From Candidatus Aminicenantota bacterium (GTDB lineage: Bacteria > Acidobacteriota > Aminicenantia > UBA2199): DNA of 40,934 bases. The notes beneath the pieces were generated by a model that made no database searches, had not been told where the DNA came from, and saw only the letters and a list, made by a program, of their open reading frames with translations. The stretch's first letter is position 1. Every line of letters begins with the position of its first letter. The stretch lies in contig WVZO01000761.1 of assembly GCA_011772425.1 (NCBI GenBank), forward strand, positions 1-40,934, read 5' to 3'. Position numbers and translations under genes: made by a program. This document shows positions 1-8,603 of this stretch, one piece after another.

Positions 1-839
1 TCCCAGGCCTTATTTTTTTCAGTCAGGCATTTAGGGGGTTCGGAACCATCCACTGGAGCCAGGAACAGGTCGAAGTTGGTGGACCATGCTTCTTCCCTTC
101 CGCTGTTGGCAGTGGTGAAAACGATTCCTTTACTATCCGGCGTAAAAGTGAACTCCTCGGAACCGCCAAAAGGTTTTAATGGGCAGTCAGCATCCATTTC
201 TTTCATTACATCCACAGGAGTGCCGCCGCCGATGGGCATGACAAAAATATGAGATCGCCGGCCATCCATCCAGGTATCCCAATGGCGAATAAATATGCGG
301 GTGTAAACCTTGCCTGAAAATTTCCGGTTTTCGATTTTTTCTAATTTCTTTTTGGTTTCTTCCACGCTGGTGTTGGGGAATACTTCCATGGTAAAAGCCA
401 TCTTTGTTCCATCAGGTGAGATCATGAGGTTCCCCACATCCAGGGGTTGTTTAGTGACCTGGAATGCTTCTCCGCCTTCCACGGCAATCTTCCACACCTG
501 GGAAGATTTGGAGCGGCTGGAGAGGAAGTAGATGGTTTTACCGTCTTTGGACCAGCAGGGGTTGTAATCTGCTGCCGGGTCAGAGGTTAAGCGTCTCAGG
601 CCTTTGCCGTTGGTGCCTACCAACCACAAGTCGGTACGACCTTTATTGGCTTCCAGGTCGGTTTTGCGCAGTACAAAAGCGATCCATTGGCCGTCCGGTG
701 ACACTTGCACACCGGAGATACGATCCATTGCCAGCAAATCGTGTACTGAAAACGGATGGGGCGTTTCAGCAGTTTCGGCATAGACGCTCGATCCGCTCAA
801 TATTAAAAAACAAATAATACCGATCATCAAATAACGCAT
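1..839 (-). CDS. S9-family (prolyl oligopeptidase/acylaminoacyl peptidase-like) protein, N-terminal part, truncated by window edge
   Basis: Reverse-strand frame from ATG at 839 reads MRYLMIGIICFLILSGSSVYAETAETPHPFSVHDLLAMDRISGVQVSPDGQWIAFVLRKTDLEANKGRTDLWLVGTNGKGLRRLT..., a signal peptide plus beta-propeller repeats typical of S9 peptidases. Open to position 1; absent from the ORF track because it has no stop in the window. Confidence 0.75.
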   Translation of the reverse strand, partial: MRYLMIGIICFLILSGSSVYAETAETPHPFSVHDLLAMDRISGVQVSPDGQWIAFVLRKTDLEANKGRTDLWLVGTNGKGLRRLTSDPAADYNPCWSKDGKTIYFLSSRSKSSQVWKIAVEGGEAFQVTKQPLDVGNLMISPDGTKMAFTMEVFPNTSVEETKKKLEKIENRKFSGKVYTRIFIRHWDTWMDGRRSHIFVMPIGGGTPVDVMKEMDADCPLKPFGGSEEFTFTPDSKGIVFTTANSGREEAWSTNFDLFLAPVDGSEPPKCLTEKNKAW

Positions 840-1065
840 TTCAATCCTCCTTAAATTTGTAAGTTTTAGTATTTAGAAGACATAGTACCTCAAAGCATTT
901 TTTATGTCAAATTTTTAGCCCTGAAGGCATTTATAATGGGGTAAAATACACGAAGAAACACGAATATGACACACCCCACCCCTTCGGTGGGTCCTATGGA
1001 GCACCCCTCTCAAGAGGGGATTGCTTGGACTGAATGGGGCACGATGTTGGAAACCCCGTAACACA

Positions 1066-1149
1066 GACTGACCATGTATGAAAAGCTTTTGCGGGGGGTC
1101 CAGGGGGGCAGTTTTCTCGAAAAGAGCCCCCTTGGCCGTCGGAGACATA
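1066..1149 (+). repeat. Dispersed hairpin element, copy 1
   Basis: gactgaccatgtatgaaaagcttttgcggggggtccaggggggcag...tcgaaaagagcccccttggccgtcggagaca; shares core with 8432-8602 and 24164-24260. Confidence 0.75.
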
Positions 1150-1259
1150 GATTAATGGTGAATTTAGGCAAAATTGTTTGATTGCATTATCCGTTAATTT
1201 TGTATAAAATATGCTTTGGATAGCTTGCTAAATAAACTGAATTGATTAAGGAGAAAGAA

Positions 1260-2027
1260 ATGTTCAAATTCAAAAATGCAATTGTTCGAAGACCGGGGCG
1301 TTCATTGGTAGGGGGAATCACTTCTGCCAATTTGGGAAAACCCGATTATGAACTGGCACTTCAACAGCATGGTAAGTATATAGATGCTCTTAAACGCTGC
1401 GGTGTCGAGGTGACGATATTGGAAGCTGACGAGCGGTATCCTGATTCTGTATTTGTGGAAGATACCGCGGTATTAACTGAGAAATGCGCGGTCATCACCT
1501 ATCCGGGGGCAGCATCCCGGCAAGGAGAAGAAGTTTCTATAAAGGAAGCCTTAACAAAATTCTATACGACTATCGAGTGCATCGAGGCCCCAGGCACTCT
1601 TGACGGCGGTGATGTGATGATGGTGGGGGAACATTTTTATGTGGGGCTTTCGGAACGCACCAATGAAGAAGGTGCCCGGCAGTTTGCTGAAATTTTAGAT
1701 AAGTACGGATATACGGTTTCTAATGTTTTCATGGAAAAATTCCTCCATCTTAAATCCGGTTTGGCGTACCTGGAAAACAACAATCTTCTGGTGGCGGGTG
1801 AGTTTATCAATCACCCGGAGTTTGAGAAATTCAATCGCATTATTATTGATGAATCGGAGAGTTATGCGGGCAATTGTATTTGGGTGAATGATGTGGTGCT
1901 GGTGCCCCTGCGATACCCGAAGACAAAGATAGCCATTGAACAAGCAGGTTATAAAGTAATAGAAGTGGATGTGTCGGAGTTCCGGAAATTGGATGGTGGT
2001 TTAAGTTGTTTATCTTTGCGATTTTAG
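1260..2027 (+). CDS. Dimethylarginine dimethylaminohydrolase (DDAH)-like amidinotransferase-fold hydrolase
   Basis: RBS aaggag before ATG 1260. Motifs ERYPDSVFVEDTAVL, GTLDGGDVM, HLKSGLAYL and C-terminal LDGGLSCLSLRF are characteristic of DDAH. Confidence 0.85.
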   Translation: MFKFKNAIVRRPGRSLVGGITSANLGKPDYELALQQHGKYIDALKRCGVEVTILEADERYPDSVFVEDTAVLTEKCAVITYPGAASRQGEEVSIKEALTKFYTTIECIEAPGTLDGGDVMMVGEHFYVGLSERTNEEGARQFAEILDKYGYTVSNVFMEKFLHLKSGLAYLENNNLLVAGEFINHPEFEKFNRIIIDESESYAGNCIWVNDVVLVPLRYPKTKIAIEQAGYKVIEVDVSEFRKLDGGLSCLSLRF

Positions 2028-2034
2028 AATTTTA

Positions 2035-2133
2035 GCCACAGAGGCGGGTAGCACCTGCAGCTAAAAAACAGAGGACACAGAGTTAAAAAAAAATCTTTTC
2101 TCTGTGATCTCGTTGGTACGTGCTCTCTGTGGC
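2035..2133. repeat. Nested inverted repeat (CACAGAG-type element)
   Basis: Outer arms GCCACAGAG (2035-2043)/CTCTGTGGC (2125-2133); inner arms CACAGAG (2076-2082)/CTCTGTG (2100-2106). Confidence 0.75.
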
Positions 2134-2317
2134 AAAGAATATTCTGCCGGAAGATGGCAAGCTTTTTGTTAGGTAACCTTTTTCACAAAGAAATAGAGAA
2201 CGTGATGTTACAAAAACTCACCCTTGATGTTTACCGATTAAAATTGAAATTATTTATAATTTTCATATTGACAGCCTGTTCCAAATATATTATTATAAAT
2301 TTCAATAAATAAAGGAG

Positions 2318-3208
2318 ATGAAAATGAAATTATCCGAGAAAGAAGCAAATTTGTTTTATAAATTAAACCCCGCTTTGCTATTTTATGTAAATACCAGGTT
2401 GAAAATAGTTAAAAATATCGCGGAACCCCAGGATTTCGTGGATTGCCCTTTAGAAGAAAAGGTCAGAGTCAGGAATGCGTTGTATGAAAACATCGGATTA
2501 ATCGACTCATTTGTGCAGGATAATCCCTCGGGTTTTTCCAGCGAAGAGCTGGAAATCGTTAAAAGCTGGAAACACTTTGTTTCCGGCACCTTCTACCTGG
2601 TTCGTTTTCTTACCAATTACGCGGTATTTCTTGATACCGGTGATCCGCCTTGTGTCTATGGGGTATTGGGGATTATCAATTCAATTGATGAAAAGTGTGG
2701 GGATTCTGTTCCTATAATGGTGAATACGTTCCTTCTGCCCTTTAAGGGGAAAATCATATACGATGGATTCTTAGGCTTTCACAATATCTATTTTGGCAGC
2801 GGGATCCGTAAAAACCTTAACCGTTCTTACCAGGAATCTAAGGCCCGGTTCGGCATTATAACATCCCTGCCCTATTCGCCGAAAGAAGCAGCGCAAAATG
2901 ATGAGGAAATGTTGAAGTTTTACTTGAAAAATGAACGCAACCGCGAATACTATTGGAAAGATATCCGGGAGCTGGCACTTAAGAGCCCGGAGAATCTGAC
3001 CCTGTACCACCAGGAAATGGGAAAAGTCCACGCCCGGAGATTCAAAAATGAGCTTCGGGAAATGGGTTTCAAAAATACCTGGTTTGCAGTACTTCAGGGC
3101 CTCATCATTGCCAGTGGCTCCAGCAAAGACCACCTGCAGAAAAACCTGGACGCTGTCCTGCCTCCTGGAAAAGCCCCTCACGTCTACACCTTCCAACTCA
3201 AAAAATAG
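2318..3208 (+). CDS. Conserved hypothetical protein (about 296 aa)
   Basis: ORF with RBS aaaggag. Internal LPFKGKIIYDGFL...GIRKNLNRSYQESKARFGIITSLP looks like a conserved family without a function I can assign. Confidence 0.65.
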   Translation: MKMKLSEKEANLFYKLNPALLFYVNTRLKIVKNIAEPQDFVDCPLEEKVRVRNALYENIGLIDSFVQDNPSGFSSEELEIVKSWKHFVSGTFYLVRFLTNYAVFLDTGDPPCVYGVLGIINSIDEKCGDSVPIMVNTFLLPFKGKIIYDGFLGFHNIYFGSGIRKNLNRSYQESKARFGIITSLPYSPKEAAQNDEEMLKFYLKNERNREYYWKDIRELALKSPENLTLYHQEMGKVHARRFKNELREMGFKNTWFAVLQGLIIASGSSKDHLQKNLDAVLPPGKAPHVYTFQLKK

Positions 3209-3241
3209 AATTTTATTGATTTTTTCGCCTGTCCCCTTTCT

Positions 3242-4570
3242 CTATGTTTTCTTCAACAGTTCTTCTTCAATTTTTTTGATCCATGCGGTATCTTCATTCC
3301 GCTTTTCCCTGGTTTCCCGGATTAAACGAAGATTGCGGGCTGTGGTTTCCGGTTCCCAGGGCTCACGAATCGAGGCAAGCGAGTTCTCTAAATATTCTAT
3401 GGCTTGCGCCTGATCGTTGGCTAAGACCGACAATTCCAGGAGCGTGGCATAATCCCAGTAATCCGGTTCTCCTCTGGCAATTTTCTGTTTTACCGCATAC
3501 ATGACCACCGGCAACAATTCTTTTTGCCTGGGATCATCCGGGTTAAGGAGTTCCAGGAGGGTGACCGCATTCACCCCAGGAAAAAAATCCCGCCAATCCG
3601 CTTCAAACCCTTTAATATAGGTTTCAACAGCTTTTTTCAGGAATCCTTTGGCGATGAATTCATCGCCTTCGTTTTTCGCCTCTTCCCAGCGGTCCTTGTA
3701 GACTCGGCCAAGAAGGCCGTAGGTCTCGCTGCTGGGACCACTTTTTTTTATGATCTCCAGCAAGGTGTCTTCAGCTTTATCTCTCTGTTTGTTTCGATTC
3801 AAAGCAAAGGCGAGCTGCTCTTGAATCATTACCCGGTCAGATAGCGGCCTGGGCATCTCGCTCACCAATTCGATCATTTCATCCCAGGCTTTTGTGGCCC
3901 TGTACGATAGAAAAAGATCGATGAGAATGCCGGATTCTACATCGCTGATTTCACCAAGTTCTTTTTCCACTTCTTTGACAGCTTCTTTATTTTTTTTGCG
4001 TGCCTCTTTTAACTTTTCTTTGATTTGCTGCGAATATAAGACTTGTTCACGGAATATGTCGGTCGCTTCATGGGCCAGGGACTGGGGTTTTAACTCCTTA
4101 AACAATTGAAATAAAGGACTGTCCACGTAAGTTTCAGCCTTTATTTGTTCCAGTTTCATTTTTAGGTTGGCAAGGCCTGTGTCTTTATCCGTTAATCTCC
4201 CATTATTATCCAGTTTGTAAGGTAGTGCGCGCAGCATGTTTAGATCAAAGGGGAGTTGCATTCTTTCATTAAAAATAAGAACGGTTTTAAAAGGGCGTAC
4301 CGCGTGACGAACCCCAAGCTCATAAAAAACATTAGCATTAGCGGTTGTCAGATCGGCAACGGCGTACTCACAAAGAATCAATCGCTCAAACATGGCTTTG
4401 TGAATCATCCCTCCTGCTTTTTCTTCATCCGCCCGGATGGGTTCAAGACCGGCATGTTCAATGGCCGGATGAATCATTTCATCGTAAATGGCATCAAAAT
4501 TGATTTTGATGCCTGAAGGGTCTGTCTTAATTCCAAAAGGCATTAATACAAAACACAACGGTTTAGCCAT
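3242..4570 (-). CDS. NDT/TIR-like nucleotide-binding domain + TPR (DUF4071-like) protein
   Basis: N-terminus FVLMPFG...IYDEMIHPAIEHAGLEPIRADE...AMFERLILCEYAVADLTTANANVFYELGVRHA matches the nucleoside-deoxyribosyltransferase/TIR-like pattern; C-terminal half is helical/TPR-like. Overlaps the stop of the upstream gene by 8 bp. Confidence 0.7.
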   Translation of the reverse strand: MAKPLCFVLMPFGIKTDPSGIKINFDAIYDEMIHPAIEHAGLEPIRADEEKAGGMIHKAMFERLILCEYAVADLTTANANVFYELGVRHAVRPFKTVLIFNERMQLPFDLNMLRALPYKLDNNGRLTDKDTGLANLKMKLEQIKAETYVDSPLFQLFKELKPQSLAHEATDIFREQVLYSQQIKEKLKEARKKNKEAVKEVEKELGEISDVESGILIDLFLSYRATKAWDEMIELVSEMPRPLSDRVMIQEQLAFALNRNKQRDKAEDTLLEIIKKSGPSSETYGLLGRVYKDRWEEAKNEGDEFIAKGFLKKAVETYIKGFEADWRDFFPGVNAVTLLELLNPDDPRQKELLPVVMYAVKQKIARGEPDYWDYATLLELSVLANDQAQAIEYLENSLASIREPWEPETTARNLRLIRETREKRNEDTAWIKKIEEELLKKT

Positions 4571-5585
4571 TTTTTACCTCCTTTTGCTTTGCCCAGAGAT
4601 CCTCTAACGCTTTTTGCATATTCTGTACCCAGCGGCTCAACTCGGACTGGAGGACTTTCTCCGTGCTGTCAACCATTTGCCGGATATTCCCGGGGTCTTT
4701 TTTCTGCACATCGGGCAGGTCGGACCACCAGCCTTTAATATGGATCAGGGAGTATTTGGCCTGGTTGTAGATCATTAAATTGTTATCCACCTGGCGGTAC
4801 TCCAGGAAAGTGGTAAAAATTCCTACCAGGGTGACGGTTAAAGCTACCCACAATTGCAGGCCAATGGCTGCCAGGAACGTCCCGATACCGCCAAAGATGA
4901 CAATAAGCCACTGGCACAATTTCAATTGCCGTTCCATTTTTTTGGTTCTTTTCGTATAATAATTGACCTGGTCACCGAGTCTCACTTCCAGGTATCGATC
5001 CGGCGTCAACGGGGAGAAGCCGTCATCTTTATCTGCTTCGGGTGATTCATCCATATACGGCGGAAGACTACCTTTATATTCTCCCAGGGCCATCTTGCTC
5101 ACATCGGTTTCCATTAACCAACTGCCAACCTGGGAAAGCTTTTCCCTTAATATATCTTTCCTCTGAACTCCTGAATTTGAATCCTCCGTTCCTTCTTCTT
5201 TACTGGGAGGAAGATTAGAGAGTGTTCGGTAACGGTAAATTCCGCTTTTTATCTCTTCCGCGGCCCTGCGCAGCGGTAACCACTTATTACCGGGTTTAAA
5301 AAGGTTGGTAATGGTCATCAAAATGGAAACAGTAACGGGTGCAACAATCACCGTGTAACGCAAAATAATTTCCACCCAGTGGCTTGCCGGAAAGATCGAT
5401 GAAATTTTAACCAATTGTGTATGAACCAATGCCAGAACCGTTGCAAGACCGCCTAATAGAAGTATCCAGAACTGGAGACGGTTGAAACTCTTTTGCTGTT
5501 TTATTGAATTCAGGTCATAGTCTGCAAACTTCTGCCAGGCATCTGTTAAAACTGAATCATGTTTAGGAGATTGTTCCGCACTCAC
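4563..5585 (-). CDS. DUF4231/SLATT-like membrane protein (two 2TM modules)
   Basis: TM pairs LQFWILLLGGLATVLALV / YTVIVAPVTVSILMTI and LCQWLIVIFGGIGTFLAAIG / LWVALTVTLVGIFTTFLEYRQ with flanking helices; co-oriented and overlapping with 3242-4570. Confidence 0.65.
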   Translation of the reverse strand: MSAEQSPKHDSVLTDAWQKFADYDLNSIKQQKSFNRLQFWILLLGGLATVLALVHTQLVKISSIFPASHWVEIILRYTVIVAPVTVSILMTITNLFKPGNKWLPLRRAAEEIKSGIYRYRTLSNLPPSKEEGTEDSNSGVQRKDILREKLSQVGSWLMETDVSKMALGEYKGSLPPYMDESPEADKDDGFSPLTPDRYLEVRLGDQVNYYTKRTKKMERQLKLCQWLIVIFGGIGTFLAAIGLQLWVALTVTLVGIFTTFLEYRQVDNNLMIYNQAKYSLIHIKGWWSDLPDVQKKDPGNIRQMVDSTEKVLQSELSRWVQNMQKALEDLWAKQKEVKNG

Positions 5586-5744
5586 GTTTCACCTCCATCT
5601 AACTCTGAAAAAATAATTAAATCACAATGGAAAAGGAATGTCAAATGAAATTATTTTTTAGGCAGCAATTCTCCTGTCTGCTGCACGGCGAAATCTTTTT
5701 TGCCCCTGGGGTTTAAGAAAATCCCCGGCGGGATTTAAATTTAT

Positions 5745-5870
5745 TTCAGAGATATTTTTAAAAAATTCTGAGAAAATTTCAAAAAACTCTGAAAAAAAAA
5801 ATTTTTTTTTTGAGATTTATTTTTTTATCTTTAAAACTTTTGAGAAAAATAATGAGAAATTGGTTTTATG
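5745..5870. repeat. Degenerate 21-bp-period array (array D)
   Basis: Consecutive 21-mers: ttcagagatatttttaaaaaa / ttctgagaaaatttcaaaaaa / ctctgaaaaaaaaaatttttt / ttttgagatttatttttttat / ctttaaaacttttgagaaaaa / taatgagaaattggttttatg. A/T-rich, so partly low complexity. Confidence 0.4.
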
Positions 5871-5986
5871 CCATGTATTATCGGGTATAATTGGTGCTGG
5901 TTCTATCGAGAAGCCCGGCGCTTTTTACTTTTTGCCGGTTTTGTCCAAAATGAGTGCTTATTTGCTTATAAAAAGCAAAAATTCTT

Positions 5987-8179
5987 TTACGTGCTTTCTG
6001 CTTTTTTAGGGGCCAGGAATTTGTTGTACAGCAGGAGGCAAAGGATGGTTACCACGCCGATGCTGGCAAACACAAGCCACAGGGTCCGCGGCTGGTTCAG
6101 GTTTTTCACAAAGTGCACGTAAAGTTTGGCCCCAACGATACCACCCACTGAACTTCCAAATACTCCGTAAAGGAAAATATAACCCATGTACATGGCCTTT
6201 TTATCCGACGGCGCTGTCAAACCCACGTAGCTGATGAATTTGGGGTGGGCGGTCATTTCACCGACGGAGAATATGATGATGCCCGCCATAAATACCCAGA
6301 TATGGGTGGATACGGCCAGCATGGCTATACCGATGGTGCCGAGGATAATACCGGTTATCATGGTGGGCATGGCTTTTTTATTCTTGACAATGGCTGAAAT
6401 AGCCAATTGCAATATAATAATGGTACCGGCATTGATTACGGTTACATGTTCCACATCAAAAAACCAGTTGCTTTTAATGCCGAAGAATCCCAGGAAACTA
6501 TTGATGGCATTGTTCAACGCAGTGGCATCCACATAAGCCTGGACATACCATAACACGGAATCGAACATCTGGAAATAGAGTACCCAGAACCCGGAGTAAA
6601 GAACGATCATTAACAGGAATTTTGCATGGTCCATAAATTTATGGGTGTCGGTTTTATCGATGATAAACAAGGACATGATGGAAAAGTAGATAACGGAACA
6701 AAGGATTCGCGCCAGTGTATCAAGACCCGGTATTAACCAGATAACCAATATAACTAACGGTACAACAAATTTGGGAATTTGCATGCCGGAAGATTTAATT
6801 CCAGGATTTACCGGCTGTTTTTGCTTTTTATTATTGATGGAAACCGCAGCAATGAACAGCCCGATCAATATCAACGATATCACGAATAATAGGAAAAACG
6901 AACGGCCTCCCAACTGGTTATAAACCTTGTTGCAGTTTGCCTGGGTAATGCCTCGCAGGGCCGGGATTTTATGTATTTCTTTCAGCAGGTCTTGTTTTTG
7001 AGTTTTATATTTCTTCGGTTCTTTGAGAAAAACCTTATATTGGGCCTCAGTGATTTTTTTAACGCTGAAGGGAGTGGTTTCAGCGGGATTGGCTTCAAAG
7101 ATCAGTTCGATTTTATTATCCGACTGTTTGATGTAATTTCTAATATCATTCTCAGTGATGGATTGCAGCGCTGGATTTTCGCTGAGATCTTTCAGCAAAT
7201 CCCCGATGAAATCGTCGATATATACAGGTTTATAGATGGTCAGATCGATAATGTCAGGTGTTTCTTCCCGTGGTTCTAATAGGTAAGGTTTTTCCTCTTG
7301 CATGTTGCGTTCCACGGTAAATATGAGTGTTTTTTCTCCTTTTTCAATACCAACGGCTGCAAATTTTTCGGAGGCGGGCTGCACACTAAGATAACTCATG
7401 ACAGAATATCCCAGTAAGAGAACCAGTACAAGAGTGATAATAATTTTCCAGGCGCCGGATTTTTTCATGAGGTTGTACAACAGTACGATTGGGGAGTAGA
7501 TGATTTCAAACGCATTGGCAAGGGTCTGGATTAAATTGGCTTTTTCTCTCTCTTTTGCCTTTTCTTCCACTTCTTGCTGTTTGGTAGGCTCTTTAAAGAA
7601 AAAAGCGGTGGGAATAAGCATGGCAGCCGTACAGATGCCAGAGGCAATAATCACATAGGTGGGGTTGATGCTTTTTAATATAGGCACCAGGAACAGGGGA
7701 AATAAGAACGCGCCCATGTTAATGGACCAGTAATAAATACCGAAGGCCTGGGTGCTGTTGGATTCGTCGGTAATCTTGGCAATGGTCCCGGAGATCATGG
7801 GTTTGAATGTCCCGGCACCGAATCCCATAATGACCAGGGCAACAAAAACTGCTGTATAGGAGGTCATTTGACTGGTGAGGAAATAACCGCCGCCTAACAG
7901 CGTAAACGCCACCATCAGTACTTTGCGGTACCCGAAACGATCGGCAATCGCACCCGCCAGAATGGGTAAAAAGTAAAGCAAAGGCTGGATGACACCTTTA
8001 ATGATACCGACGTTCTCTTCGGGAAACCCCAACGAGTATACGAAATACTGGGATAGAAAACTCATCATCCCATAATACGCGCCGCGTTCAAAAAACTCGA
8101 ACATCACCACCAGCCAGAACTGGCCGGAGAATTTTGTAAAGAATCCTTTTTTGGCTTGTTTTGGTTGTTCATTTGTCAT
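5987..8179 (-). CDS. POT/PTR2-family (MFS) peptide transporter with about 170-190 aa extramembrane insertion
   Basis: N-terminal FWLVVMFEFFERGAYYGMMSFLSQYFV, GAIADRFGYRKVL, GFGAGTFKPMISGTIAKI typical of POT transporters; hydrophilic stretch between TM halves. Confidence 0.8.
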   Translation of the reverse strand: MTNEQPKQAKKGFFTKFSGQFWLVVMFEFFERGAYYGMMSFLSQYFVYSLGFPEENVGIIKGVIQPLLYFLPILAGAIADRFGYRKVLMVAFTLLGGGYFLTSQMTSYTAVFVALVIMGFGAGTFKPMISGTIAKITDESNSTQAFGIYYWSINMGAFLFPLFLVPILKSINPTYVIIASGICTAAMLIPTAFFFKEPTKQQEVEEKAKEREKANLIQTLANAFEIIYSPIVLLYNLMKKSGAWKIIITLVLVLLLGYSVMSYLSVQPASEKFAAVGIEKGEKTLIFTVERNMQEEKPYLLEPREETPDIIDLTIYKPVYIDDFIGDLLKDLSENPALQSITENDIRNYIKQSDNKIELIFEANPAETTPFSVKKITEAQYKVFLKEPKKYKTQKQDLLKEIHKIPALRGITQANCNKVYNQLGGRSFFLLFVISLILIGLFIAAVSINNKKQKQPVNPGIKSSGMQIPKFVVPLVILVIWLIPGLDTLARILCSVIYFSIMSLFIIDKTDTHKFMDHAKFLLMIVLYSGFWVLYFQMFDSVLWYVQAYVDATALNNAINSFLGFFGIKSNWFFDVEHVTVINAGTIIILQLAISAIVKNKKAMPTMITGIILGTIGIAMLAVSTHIWVFMAGIIIFSVGEMTAHPKFISYVGLTAPSDKKAMYMGYIFLYGVFGSSVGGIVGAKLYVHFVKNLNQPRTLWLVFASIGVVTILCLLLYNKFLAPKKAEST

Positions 8180-8431
8180 GATATTACCTCATTTGCTCTT
8201 TTGTATGTTAATATTTAATTTTTTTTACTTGAATCTGGAAATGATAATACCAGGGTTAATGGTATGAAGTAGAATAATATCAATTAATCGAGAAAAAAGC
8301 AAGGAAAAAAATAGCCCTTCAGCATTTCTAATTTTAGCCACGAAGTTACACGAAGGTACACGAACATAAGAGAAGAAGATAAGAAAAAAAATGGTACCAA
8401 TGGGAAATACCATTATGAAGCATGGTACGAT

Positions 8432-8602
8432 GACTGACCGTGTATGAAAAGTTTTGCGGGGTCCAGGGCACTTACAGTGCGGTATTAAGGAATGCCCATG
8501 GAGACGATATGTCGTTTGAAGCGTCGTACGCCGTCCTGGCACTGCAAGTGCTCCCCCACGCAGTGGGGTTTTTCAAAAGAGCCCCTGGCCGCCGGAGGCA
8601 CA
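8432..8602 (+). repeat. Dispersed hairpin element, copy 2 (with internal extra sequence)
   Basis: gactgaccgtgtatgaaaagttttgcggggtccagggca...ttttcaaaagagcccctggccgccggaggcac. Confidence 0.75.
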
Positions 8603-8603
8603 G

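Noticed and set aside
915-1148. 77-aa minus-strand ORF
   Set aside because: Composed of the dispersed hairpin element and adjacent palindromes; no protein-like features.
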